NCBI GenBank assembly: GCA_022385805.1
Contig: MU277787.1
Location: 5,316-58,703, forward strand
Direction of reading: 5' to 3'
Length of the DNA stretch: 53,388 nucleotides
Source: Pilatotrama ljubarskyi
Lineage: Eukaryota; Basidiomycota; Agaricomycetes; Polyporales; Polyporaceae
Both the position numbers and the translations under genes were made by a program. Below, one piece after another: positions 33,592-45,661 of this stretch (positions within the stretch are counted from its first letter, which is position 1; the number at the start of each line of letters is the position of its first letter). Below the pieces are notes generated by a model. That model made no database searches. It was not told where the DNA came from and saw nothing but the letters and a program-made list of their open reading frames with translations.

Positions 33592-36321
33592 ATGGCAATC
33601 TGCGGACTAGGTTCATACGATGAGCCTATTGTGGTCTCAGACGATGAAGACGAACTGCATGTGGAGAACGAGTTGAGCAGGTATGGCTCTCCGCCACCCC
33701 TTTGCCCATTACGTTCATGCTTGCCCCTTTTGTTGGCCATTCAGATGGAGCGAGTCGCCAAAAAGCGCTACAAGCAGAAGTGTGAAAGGCGCGACTCGCG
33801 CATCGCTCTCCCAACCTCTGCCTGGTAAGTTCTCTTCTCTTATCCTCAGGGGCTCACCTCAACGTTACTCTGCATTCGAAGCTGCTCGTGCCCCTGCAGC
33901 CTCTTCCTCTCAGAAGCGCAAACGACAAGAAATCGACATGACGCAAGGGAACAACACTCCACACGGCTTGCCAGAGAATCCGGCAAAACGAGCAAGGAAA
34001 AAACAGAAGCTACGCAAGGACTCTGTTCGCCCTCCGCAATCAACCCCAATTGCTCCGTCGTACGTCACACATCACGACCCCGCACCAGATCACCTATGGA
34101 CAAGTGCTCGCTTTGGTGATACATTTCCACCACCCCATGAGCCGGCCGCCACGAGCCATCATCGGTCGATGCCGGCGCCACCACCTCTTAACGGCTACGG
34201 CGTCGCTAGAACACAAACATACTGGCCTACAGATATTAGCCCAGGGCCTAGCAGCGCCTCCAGTGCTCTGTGCTCATTGATACCCCCGCATACGCTCGAA
34301 ACTTTCGGGAGCTCGTCTCGCATGGAAGCTGCCTACCGACCTCGGCCGCCTTCGCCTCCGCTTGTGGCTCACTCCAGCACCTCGCGACGGACTACTTCGA
34401 TGGCCCGTGACGCCAATGGTACTGTCTCGTCTGCGACTTCCCGGGCACGACGTCCAGAGACTCCTGCGAAACTTGTCAGTACGACTCTGGACGAGTCCTT
34501 ACGCCGACTAGAAGCTCTGTCTGCCTCGCTCCTTGCTGCTTCAGCTCCACCACCCCCTCCTTCTCTTGCGCCTACGACTGCAAAACCCTCGACGACCTCT
34601 CCTCTCGTAGACTCGAAAAAACGAAGGATTGGGAAGATCGACGACAGGAGTAACGCTGGCTCCTTCAGCCTCACTACACCGACCTTGCTTCCATCGTCGT
34701 CTTCAGCTGTTTCTTCGCGCCCTCCGTCCCCTGCGAACAGTGTTGTCCTTGCGCATATACCTAAGAAGTTCCGCAATCGGCAGTTCGTCACGACATGGGC
34801 CAACCGTTTTGGCGTTGTCTCTCGTCTCGAGGTCGACTCGAAGTCGGGCAAGGCTCTCGTTGAGTACGAGGGCACGGAGCAGGCAGACGCAGCATTTACG
34901 AGCTTCAAGCTTCGCGGCGACGGCAAGGAGCACATTCGAGTCTATCGATACAATGGCTCCGCACCTGCTAGGGTCATGCCAGCTTCCACCGCCCACTCAG
35001 ACATGGAGGAGGGCGAGATCGAAGAGGGCGAAGTTTTAGAAGTCCAAGTGCCACCTCCCCCTGCTCCTACCAAGGCCAAGAAGCAAAAGAAAAAAGTGAA
35101 GAAGTCGCTTCCGCTCGAGCAACGCTTCACGGACGCCGCGAGTCCCGCGCCCCCTCCTCAACATCAAGAAGAAGAGCCTTCCCTGGTCATCTCTGAGGTG
35201 GATCCCACGCCTGCGGTTCCCTCGTCCGGCTCGTCGTGGCGGCCTGCGCTTGAGGATCGATTCTCCGATGCGCCGATCGCGTCAGGCGGTGTTTGGGAAG
35301 AGGAGATGGAGCTTGACTCCGAGGATGACCGTCGTCCCGACTCGCCCGCACTACTGGCTACTCCCATTGTCGACATACCTTACAACACCACCGTCGGAAA
35401 GCTGAAAGCTGACATGGATGTCGACATTTTGAGCGCAGTGCCGGACAGTAGCGCTTCTCTCCCGGCCCCTTCACCACCGCGACCCGAGGCTTGCCTTCGA
35501 ACGCCCCTTAGACCTCATGCCGTGTCTGATGTCGAGGCGCGGAGGGAGGTACTTGAGGCGCCATCCTTGAAGACAATGTCGCAGCTCGCGGCTCCTCCGA
35601 GCGCTTCGGCTACCTCTACTATCAGTGGCACCTCAGCGATCCCGGAACCTGCAACACCGCGCGACCTCTCTGTCGGCGCCGATGTCTCCATAGTGGTCGC
35701 AGGAAGTTCCGACGCTGGCACTGCTACCGCTACAGAGGAGTTCGCTGCCCCAGTGGAGGCCGCGAAGCCCCCTGCAGTCAGTCTAGAGGATCTCGCGGTC
35801 TCATTCATCGCGGAGTCCATACAGGCTGTCGTCGCGTCCCCTGCCTCACTACCAAAGCCTCCGCCACGTACTCTCGTTCCCTCTCAACCCTTCGCTCCTC
35901 CATCCCCTCCGGTTTCATCCGCGCCATCCACCTCCCAGCTGACAGGTGCCGCGCAAATACTGGCCAAGCAGAAGCGACTAGAGGAGCATCTGGCAGCCAG
36001 CAAGGAGTTGCTCGCGAAGATCAGCACCGCGAAAACCAAGGCGGAGAAGATGCACCTCATGCGCCTCTTCAAGGAACGGCAGCGGTAAGCGCTCGACTAG
36101 AAGGACAAACATCTTCGCGTTGGGCCACTGAATTCTACTGCAGGATCATGGATTCGGAGCTGAAGGGCAGCCTTACGCCGCCTTCCACGCCGGGCCCGCG
36201 CGTAGCTTCTACAGCTACGCCGAACCCGCTGCCGAAGGCGACGTCGATGCCCACGTCGTTCCGTTGGCCCGAGACTGCTCCTGTGCTGATCATCGACATC
36301 AGTGACGACGAGACCGACTAG
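33592..36321 (+). CDS. Large disordered protein with one RRM-like RNA-binding domain
   Basis: Exons 33592-33680, 33745-36084 and 36144-36321 stay in frame and give about 868 residues. A further 57-nt in-frame intron at 33825-33881 has good sites and may also be removed. The start MAICGLGSYDEPIVVSDDED is acidic and resembles a SUMO-interacting-type hydrophobic-acidic patch. Near residues 360-435 lies a likely RRM: SVVLAHIPKKFRNRQFVTTW (RNP2 strand and helix), then GVVSRLEVDSKSGKALVEYE (RNP1-like) and FTSFKLRGDGKEHIRVYRY. The rest is low-complexity Pro/Ser/Ala sequence with an acidic block (MEEGEIEEGEVLEV) and a Lys run. A C-terminal coiled coil (ILAKQKRLEEHLAASKELL) is followed by a final VLIIDISDDETD, again hydrophobic-acidic. 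I do not recognise an orthologue; a nuclear RNA role is inferred. Confidence 0.75.
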
Positions 36322-37501
36322 GCGTGTCCGTCGGTGTCTAGGTAAGACCTCACCCTGCCGTTTCCATGGCAGTGTCTATACAGCGTACATACCGTAAGAT
36401 ATACATGTAAGTGTTTATGCCCGTAGTGGCGCAGCAACGGCGCGCTCGGATTCCGCTAGGGAGTACTTCAATCCTGTTTGGTTTCCCTGATCGATTAATG
36501 TATCCGCTCGCGCAGGGCCCCGTTCGGGTGCTCCTCGGATGCAAGGAGAGGTAAGTGCAGTCTGCCCATGTTGCGTCACTGTTGTATTGACTGGTGTTCC
36601 CTCGTAGAATATAGGCTATCGTGTACGCATCCATCTCGTCATCCACCCATGCTCTGCTCTGCTCTACTATGCTTTACTGCTCGTCTCGTTTCATCTCCAC
36701 GGCACCGTGGGTCGGCGCCACCATGCCCCGCAGAGCGCCCGATCCGCTGGAGGCTCGAGCACTGCGGTCGAAGTCTGGCGGAGTCTGCGCGCGCACCTTG
36801 CGACTCTCGTTATCTTTGTTGTACATATGGCCTCAAATGGTATATCCGGTCGTCATCCACGTCCGTGCGTGAACGAGAGGGATGACGCGAATAGCCCGAT
36901 GTCAAGGCGACGACGTTATCGCCCCCCGTGTGTTTGGTGCTGGGAGGAGCGTCGACCGTCCCCTCGGAGACATGTTTCTGTTCACCAGGTGACGTCGTCT
37001 CGCTGTACACCACCCGTAGAATGAGAACTATGGGTGGATCGAGTCCGCATTGGTCTATTTTCGTGCGCCATGGTTGGGATCGTGCGTTACATGACATGTC
37101 GTGCAGGGGGGACGTAACGAAAAGTACAACTAACAAGTGGACGGGGCGTTGCGAAAGCGGTCGGTATCGATACAGTCACATCGAAAGCATTCCTTGGAAC
37201 AAACACAGACTGCCGGAAGAAAGGATGGCTGGCCGAAACAGAGACAGAGTCCGCGGACGCCGACTCCCACGTCCAGTGAGGCGCCGCTTATGAATACTTA
37301 CAGTAGGATGTCCTGGCAGCGTCGGAGCACGGTCAGCGGCCGGACACCATCGGAGGGCGAAGAGCTCTGAGGCGACTTACGTCGTCCGGAACGCGGGCGA
37401 GCTCGTACATGGCACGACCGCCCCGGAGGCGGCGCAGCTCCACCGAACCGTGCGTAGCGGGAGCCGCACAACGCGAACGAACGGCGCGCAGCGACGCATC
37501 C
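36322..37501. other. 1.2-kb intergenic region between convergent genes
   Basis: This lies between the stop of the RRM gene and the stop of the minus-strand membrane-protein gene. Frames up to about 120 codons show no motif. No repeat or RNA gene was recognised. Confidence 0.4.
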
Positions 37502-38213
37502 TCATACAGACTCCGGGCGATAGAGCCGTATGGTCGTGCCGATGCAGCAGTCCGGCATGGGATCGTCCTCGTGGTCGTCGTTCGTGACGTCGACGCTCTT
37601 GGGCGCGTGCAGCGCAGGGTTGGGCATGGAGACCGTGACCGCGAGCTGCACGCCGCGCAGCTGGGGCGCGGGCGTGGATGGGGCCTGGCCCTTGCCTGCC
37701 CGAGTCCTTGAGGAGTCGTGGTGGCGGAGGGGTAAGCGGGCTATTACACGGGAGAGGAGGCTGGGAGCGGAGGGTGCAGCTGAAGGTGGTGTCGGGGGAG
37801 CGTCGTTCCCGGACAAGGGGAGGTATACGGCGGCAAATGGCTACACGCACCAACGCCGCGTTACGATGAGCATGCGGGTCCTGCACGAGAGTGAAAAGGC
37901 GCATACGTACGTATACGTTCGCCCAGGGATGATGCTCTGCGCCACTCTCCTCCGACGCAGGCTGGAGGTATATGTCGTACAGCTTCGGTTTCTCGCCCAG
38001 CGGGACTTCCGCTCCTGCGCCTCCTGGGCCGTTCACCCGCTGGACGACGACGCCCGGCCTGAGTCTTTTCATGAGGAACATGCCGACGAATGCGCCGAAG
38101 AGGAGACCGGCGGCGATGCACACGAGGATGAGAGGCGGCCCGCCTGCGGACTGGAATATGGACTGGAAGCCGGACGTCGGCGACGTCGGCGTGGAGTCAG
38201 TGGAGGTCGACAT
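37502..38213 (-). CDS. Single-pass membrane protein, uncharacterised agaricomycete family (copy B)
   Basis: Two exons (37917-38213 and 37502-37840) across a 76-nt intron give 211 residues. The N-terminus is Ser/Thr-rich (MSTSTDSTPTSPTSGF). One membrane helix (LILVCIAAGLLFGAFVGMFL) is followed by basic MKRLRPGV. The shared motif KPKLYDIYL and the block HHPWAN come directly before the intron, and PFAAVYLPLS after it. The Pro/Ser/Arg-rich linker ends in the second shared motif, LAVTVSMPNP, and then CCIGTTIRLY. Motif order, helix position and intron site match copies A and C. A reading start further upstream at 38285 would need a TTG codon, so the ATG at 38213 was chosen. Function unknown. Confidence 0.72.
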
Positions 38214-39858
38214 TCTAGTCTTTGACTTGACGACTCGGCGACTCAGGAGGTAGGGAGGGGGTGGGGAGGAGAAGGTGGTGGTCAAGGGGAGAGGGCCATG
38301 ATGTGTGGTAAGTAGAAAGCGGCCGGAGACGGAGTGAGAGGATGGCTCCCACTGTGGAGGCGCGGTGAGAATCCCGAGCGGTTACAGTGCCACGGCCCTC
38401 ATTGGTCTGCTGCGGACGTCCGAGACGTCGACCGCGTTCCCAACGCTAGCTGTAGGCCAATGCGAAGGGTGCGAATGATCAGCTGCGATGGTGTCGAGGC
38501 GGTACGGGAGATGGAAGGATGCATGAAGTTGGCGGTGGCTTTGCGGTCATCCCGGCCGCGGGACTGCGCAGCGTCCGTTCATGATCTGTCGTGCAGATGA
38601 ACGTCGGGTGATAGCTGCCTCTGTGTAGACTTGGATGTGAGGGATACATCGGGGTGAGGTGACTCGAGAGCGAGGCAGGCTGCCAGACGTCGCCGATCAC
38701 GGCATCCTCGCCCCGCCTCTTGGCTCCTTACCACCATCAGCTCAAAGATCCTCACCAAAGGTACTGGCCGAATGGCAGCAGGGCCTGCATGTACATCTCA
38801 ACGTTCTCTGCAGGAGCTCGACGCAACGCCTGCATAGGGAGACTAAGTAACTCCGTGATGAGTCATTAGCTTAATTCCCGAGGACCTATAAGTTAGCGAG
38901 TACGTGCTTGACCTCTCCCTATCATCTTATGTGTCCGGCTGACTTGCTCATTCAGGTTATGTGGAATATGACGCACCCAAGCACGGCTGAGCTGATCGCA
39001 CTTCCTGTCAGTATAGGTTGCATCGCTAATTCTAGTTCGGTGTCATGCGCATAATACTCACCCTTGTTTCCCTATCGCGCAATATCGTACCCTGCCTTCC
39101 CCGAGAACTCTCAACACTTCAGCGGCATATCCAACGGCGCAGCGTGCAGTTCGCGGTTTGACCAACTCGCATAATGGACCCGGAGCCCGGTCGGCTTGGA
39201 AGGCCCTCCAAGAACCAACACTGTGCCGGTTTCCAGCCTTTTATCATTGCTATGCTCACGGATGTCACCACCTTTGCTCGCCCGTAACCCCGCAAGCATA
39301 CCGCCTATATACCCCTCATTGCATTGTCACTCCCCAGACACGTTTTAGCCAGCGGCGTCTCTCAAACCGTGGATGATTGAAAACTCCGTGGCGGCGCACA
39401 ACATCCGCCTCTAAGAGCCGACAGAGACGTATTGTTGAACTCACATGGAAACATAGGGTTTGCAGAAGGAGCGGCCTGACTCACCCGCTCTGAGCGACCC
39501 CTCTGCGTTCGCATTCCGGATGTTGACACATACCCCGGACCCCATCGCCAGACGTCGCTTGCAGTCCTCCTATGTGGAGTGATGGCAGGAAGAGCAAGAA
39601 CTCGGCTGATCGCTCGACAGCAGTGAAACCATCCCAGCGAGGCTGAGCCTAATCTGAGCGGAGTCGAAGTGCAGCGATTCCGCGGCCCAAGCGCTTTGCA
39701 TCCTGCCCCTCCCGGACGGGCCCGCGAGAGGAACCGGGAAGACCGACCTTGGTTCATGGATCAACCCACCATTACTCGGGTGTGTCAAACCCAAGGCCTG
39801 AGCTGAACAGATGACGTTGAATACATCAACGCTGTTCAGATACTCTGCACGTATCATA
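38214..39858. other. 1.6-kb intergenic region
   Basis: This holds the promoter side of the membrane-protein gene and then unassigned sequence up to the nested transposons. Nothing coding was recognised. Confidence 0.4.
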
Positions 39859-40370
39859 CTGTGCTTCCCAGACGTTAGGCGAAGCGGTGTAACCCTAGAT
39901 TAGGGCGTGGGAAGGGGGAGACTAGGCGATGAGTGCCCGGGGACATGGGGACACAGGCGATACGATTGGCTCAGGACACCATAGGCGCCCATAGGCGCCC
40001 GTTACCTGACAGAATTACTAAATCCGGTAGGGGAGGCGTAGAGGACCCCTGACAATGGTAGGGGAACCCTCTTCAGCGTTTTCAGATAATCGACCGAAAT
40101 GTCCGGACATGAAATCGCGATTCTCGGACTGAAATGTCCGGATCGGCGGAGGGTTCGACCCCCGGAAGGGCCTGTTTGTCCGGACATCCGATGTGGGTTC
40201 CGGAGGTCCTACTTTTGTCCGGGCGGCATGCATTGGGTTCCAGAGCGTAGCTATTTGTCCGGGACTCTCGCTGAATGATGCATAACAGCAGGAGAAGAGT
40301 GATTCCGCCGTAAGTGCTGGATGTACACTAGTAGCATTCCTAGATACAAACCCGTCTCCTCAACTCGCCC

Positions 40371-43300
40371 TTACGCCGCATCATCCTCCGATTCTGACTC
40401 CCCACCGTCAGTACGTCCACGCCTCGTCCTCTTCCCTCTCGTCACCGTACCAAGTGCCTTGACCGCCAGGCCAAGGTTGACTAGAATACTTGGCTGCTGT
40501 AGTTCTTGGAGCAAGGCAGCATTTTGAGGGTCTACAGTCAGATAGCGACCGTCGCGGGAGAGCCGGTGATCACCAGGAAGGATGCAGAGGAAATGGTTGG
40601 CTCGAAGATGTGCAAATGTGAAGGTCTGCAATGCAGACATCCTCTGTAGGTTTGCGCGATACTGGGTGTGGTGCATCGGCTCGTACAGCTGCACAGAGAT
40701 GTACGAGACCAGTCCAATATTGTCACAGTCGGCTCGCCAGCAGTGCTTGCCGTTCTTGCTACCATCACGAGTGTAGATAGCGAGTACTAAGATCAAGCCT
40801 GTAAGTATGTGCGAGGCGACATAGCCCTCGAAGAGATCACTTACCCCGGGCCACCAGTACTCGGCTGTCAGTGTAGACGAGGCCGTAACAGCCGCTCGCA
40901 TGCAGCAATGAGTGGCGCAGCCGCGAAGCATTTGTCCGCCCGACTAGCGCGTCAGCCAGGATTTCTGCATGTGGCACTTTGTGGGCGCTGAATATCTTCT
41001 GCCGCTGTGCGATTGCCTGTCGAGCATCGTCATTCAGACGGCGTTAGTGATAGTACAGATATATAAGTACATCACAGACTCACGGTAGTCGCACGTTGGC
41101 CTGCGGCGAGGGCAGCATTCAGTGTGTTGCCGCTGGGCCCAGGTGTGACTGATGGTGTTTGCATCCATCTTGCCTGCCACTCAAGGCCAGTCCCTATGCC
41201 TCGCTCCTGCTGACGAAGAAGGGCATGCATCTCCCGTACAAGCTCGCGGTACTCGGATCTGCCACTTCCGCTAGCATTTGCGCCCGTGGAGCTCTTGCCG
41301 TCAGCCAGGGTTACACCATCAGCGGTATGTCGAGAGGCGGCGATAGGTTCCGACCCCGTCCGATTCTTTCTGGCGCGGCCGCTCTGTGCTGCGCGTTTTG
41401 TCTCGTGCTGCCGTCGAAGCGAAATCATGGGGCTGAAGTCGATGTTGTCAGCGTCGCAGATCGGGCGGTCAAAGGGACGAGCGGCTTCAGGAGGCAGAAG
41501 CGTGAGAAGCTCTTGAGCAGCTTTGTGGAACGCTTCTTCGATGGTGGCGCGATCCTCGTCCTGGTGCTGACGGATGGCATCTTCCGGAAGTTCAGAATGG
41601 CATCGGCTGCGAAACAAGTTTCAGTGTGGTTGCATTGGTCATCAGAGACGCACAAGACACTCACGCCGCGACGAGATTGTTGACAGAAAGAGCGACTGCC
41701 GCGCAGGTCAAGCTCATGAACCTCTCATCAGTGGCGGCGCTACGCGAGCTCCAGTCGTCCTGATGCTGGTCGATGAGGTGTTGAAGTTCGGCTGCTTCGT
41801 CGATCGGAGCTGGGCTGTCGTCGTAGAACCACTTGTCGTCGCAATCCCCGTCCTCCTCGTCACTCTCTGAGATCTCTGGTTCACCGTCAAGCAAATCCGA
41901 CCCTCCCGTGGCAGACTGGCACCAATCATGTACCGAGGACGCACTCTGTGCCGGCGCAGAGGAGTCGTCTGCAGGGGTGAACCACGCCGAGATGCTGGGA
42001 AGATGCACTTCAGCACCCGGTGCAGCTGAGTCCAGATGAATGAAGTCAGATGGAGCGACACCAAGAAGAGCGAAGATGCTCTCCGCCTCCTCCCACGCAT
42101 CCTTCGCAGCCTGATGGATTTCGGCATCGGTCGGAAACCTTGCAAGAGTCGCCAGGTCCGCATCGTCTGTGTCGAAATACGTATGTGCATACCCCGCTGC
42201 TCGAGCTCTAGGATCAGAGGTGTGGGACAACTTGATGAGGGAGCGAAGGAGGGCATGGAGCTTGGGTACCAGGTACAGGAAGTCGAGGTAGGTGAAGTCT
42301 TTGATGACCTTGCGGCACTCCCCGAAGACGTGTTCACATACTTCGCTGGAGTGCAGCCATGGGAGAAGGGGCGTCACCTGGTCACCGCTACCGGTGGAAT
42401 AGTCACGGTGGACAACGATGAGGCCAATCAGCCCATCAATGAGGATGCGTGTGATGTCTGCTGCCTCGCGTGAGATGAAGTGTCGGGCTTCGGGGTACTG
42501 GGCAGCCTTGAGGTAAGCTCGCCAGATATCAAGGAAGTAGCGAGTGCGTAAGACCATTTTGACGCGCTCGACATGCGGAATGTGCCGGTTCTGGTATGCG
42601 TCGACGACCTCGCCCATGACGAAGAGATAGACGATCTGGGTGACACGGTCGGGATGGTGAACGGTCAGGTACTCCAGTGCATTTGCCGAAAAGAGCCGTG
42701 TTGCGGCGTTATCGTCTTGACGGTCCACCTTCTCGATGTCGCGCAGGTACAGTGGGCTGTGGTCGCCCGTAGCGAGTAGTCGCGCGAACGAGTACATTGC
42801 AACGTCATTCCCCATGACTAGGAGCCGGGCACCCGAGAACAGGTTGTTGCGGAAGGTCTTGAGTGCGTGCTTGGAATCTTGTATCATCACAATAGGATGG
42901 CCGTGATATACCGTGATGCTGACAACCAGGGGCTGCGCAGGAGAACCAGGGGGAGGAGGGATCGTATACGTGATACGCCGGTCAGCCTCGGCGAGCAATC
43001 GGCGTTGCAGGGCTCGTTCTGTCTCGGTGCCGTCGCAGGCATAGGAACGTACAGGTATGCCACGCTCAAGAAGCCCATTCAGGACCTGCATCGCCATATT
43101 ATGCAAGTCTGACACAGAGAGGCTGTTGGGAATGGCCCGAGCAGCGACGATGATTGGCGGGACCTTAGGCAGGGGTATTTGCGCGCACCAGAGACGGATC
43201 TACCAATAGAACAGCAGTCATGTCAGCTAGAGAATCGGAATCGGCGCCGGTGATCACATTGGCACAGTAGACGCACCTTTGTTGCCTTCTCATGATGCGG

Positions 43301-45622
43301 ATTGTCGATGTACTGCCGCAGCTCTTCCACGTTCGCAACCGCGCGCGGCTCGTCTGTACCGCCTACGAGCATGTGGACCTGTTTGGATGCGTCCCAGTAT
43401 GTACGGAAAGCTGGATGCAATTTCGTATCGTCACAGCTGAGGGCAATGGGTCCAGTGTATCGCAATTTGCTGAGGTATTGCTCGACGAGATCGAATGTCC
43501 TCGGACAGATGCTGTAGGGGAATTGTGGTGCTGCATTCTGCACGCGCCTGTATCGCACTCATGAGACTGGTTCCTGTGCGCCCAATAGATGAGGTACTTA
43601 CTTAAGATGGCGGGGCGTGGGCAATGGGAGATGTTTGCTGAGAGAGCGATACAGCTCAGGGCTAGCGATGGCGCACATGTTGGCGAATTCCGTCAGGACG
43701 ACGCCGTACTGGAAGTTCTGCCGTCCAACGCCTCGTTCATCTCGGTCAACTTGAATAGCGGCTGCGCGCATGATGTCGCCGACCACCGGATAGCCGGAAA
43801 GCTTTCCTTGCAGCAGCGCGAGCGCAAGACGCTTGAAAAGTGTTGCGTCGGGCTGGTCCGCAGGTTACACAGAGTCAGTGGATACGTGAAGTCCGGGAAG
43901 TCTGTCACTTACATCGTCAGTCATCAAGAGGTCTTCGAGGCCTTCCGATCGCGCAAACAGGGCGCCGAGCGTCTCATTGCGGTATTTCTTGTTCAGATGC
44001 TTGTACTTGATGTGCTCCCTCTTCGAAGCGTATGCGAGAGCGTTCTTGAACGCATGCGATCTCAGGACCGCTGAGCAGGCGTGGCAGACTGCAGCAGAGG
44101 ACGGATCCCTGTCATGCTGGGGACGAGCATGTACAAAGCGCTTGCAGGAAGTAGAAAAGACAGCGCCTTGCATGTGGTCGTTTCGCCAAGTACGTTGCTG
44201 GGTCTGCGCGGTATCCACCACAGACTTCTGCTTTGCCGAAAGTTGGCGGTAGGGTTGTCCATAGAGCTTCTTCGCGATGCTTGAGATCGAACGCGAGCCT
44301 CCACCGGAGACGCAGGAGCGCCGAAGGTACAACGGAATACGTTTATCTGCAGCGGCGGTGAGGCCGACACAGGGCCAAGCCTGAGCAGAGGCAATACCGG
44401 GCCCGCGACGCGACAGAGCTGAGACTCGAAGCCTTGGTAGGTCGTTGTGACCAGTAGTGACATGTAGCAGAGGGCGTGCGTCGTCCTGGATGTCACTCTT
44501 GCTTTCCTCGGTCACCAGAGCTGACGCGCGTTTTGACCAGCCGAGCTTGTGAGCGTACGTGTTGAGAGTATTCGTCCGTGTCAGAGGCTTCGAAGGCTTC
44601 ACCTTGACCTTCCCGTCCTCGCCCTTCCTCGCCTCGGCCGTCTCTCGACAGATGGTGCCCTCCATCCGGCTCTGCTTGCTCTCCCCTCGCTGCGCCTCGC
44701 TCTCCCCTCGCTGCGCCTCGCTCTCCCCTCGCTGCACCTCGCTCTCCCCTCGCTGCACCTCGATCTCTCCTTGCTGCGCCTCAAGCTCCCCTCCCTGTGC
44801 CTCGCTCTCCTTGCGTCGTTCCTGAGAGTCAGCCTCCGACGGACTCTTGCCGCTACCGTCATGGAACGCGAACTCGACGCCCTGCGTCCCATCCTCCGTC
44901 ACTGTCGTCGCAGCGGCCCTAGGATCTTCACCATCCAGAACGTCCCTCGACGCTGGGGCCGTCTTCGCTGCGTCGGGCCCTGACAGCGTCGCAGCGCCGT
45001 CCCCGCCCTTGTTCAAGGACGCCCCTGTGCTCGCTTGCGCCGTCCCGCCAGTACCGTCCCCTGACGTCGACAATTTCTCCTCGCGAACCTTCTTCGTCGC
45101 CGTGCCCCAAAACGAAGTGATGGTCTTCATTCCCCCCGGGGCTTCCTTAGTAAGTGCTTTCCTTGGTTTCGGTACTGGTTTGGGCCTCGGATGAAGCGCG
45201 TGGCACTGATTCGTAACGTGGTCGCGGAAGCGGGTGACGCTGTAGGGCTCCTTCATGGTGTACCATTTGCCGCAGCGAGAATGCCAGACTTGCCAGCGGC
45301 GGTTTGCGTCTTCGCGTACCTCGGCGGCGCTGTCTAAGAGTGCAACCTGGTCCAACATGTTGCTCAAACGGCGTTCGTCCAGCTCAAAGGTTCCATCATG
45401 CAGTGAGTTCTTCAACTTCCGTGACGCGGTAGCAGAGCGGCTGATTCCAACAGGGCCTGGTTCCTGGATTCGATGAGCAGCGCTTTCAGTCCTCTTAGTA
45501 TCCCGCGTCGACGCGAAGCTGTGGAAGGGTATCTGCGGGGGTGATCGGGTTTTCTCCAGGCCGTCAGACGATTCCGCAGGCATGGCTACGGCGGACCTCA
45601 TTATTCTGGTAAATTTTGTCAC
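40371..45622 (-). CDS. Large transposase of the 7.76-kb element
   Basis: Seven exons are in phase: 43913-45622 (or from 45605 if spliced to the upstream gene), 43602-43852, 43277-43547, 41665-43199, 41084-41606, 40845-41016 and 40371-40798. They encode about 1,630 residues. The N-terminus has a Cys/His cluster (HSRCGKWYT ... FRDHVTNQCH) like a DNA-binding finger, then a charged repeat region and a second Cys pair (VCHACSAVLRSHAFKNAL). The core has three acidic candidates for the catalytic triad: IALSCDDTKLHPAF, RSYACDGTETERAL and SSEVCEHVFGECRKV. The C-terminal half has acidic linkers and ends in a basic then acidic tail. No stops or frameshifts were found, so the protein may be active. The family is not one I can name with certainty; P, KDZ and hAT types are the candidates. 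Confidence 0.82.
44678..44803 (-). repeat. Six 21-bp tandem repeats inside the transposase gene
   Basis: The unit GCTCTCCCCTCGCTGCGCCT plus C (plus strand) occurs about six times with few changes. It encodes a charged heptad, EAQRGES, on the minus strand. The copies are in frame and the outer ones are more diverged. Confidence 0.92.
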
Positions 45623-45661
45623 TCAGCCCTTTTCGTCACTCATCAGAACGGATTGCGACAC

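Noticed and set aside
44678..44803. CRISPR-like array
   Set aside because: Repeats are contiguous 21-mers without spacers, in frame inside a transposase exon of a eukaryote.
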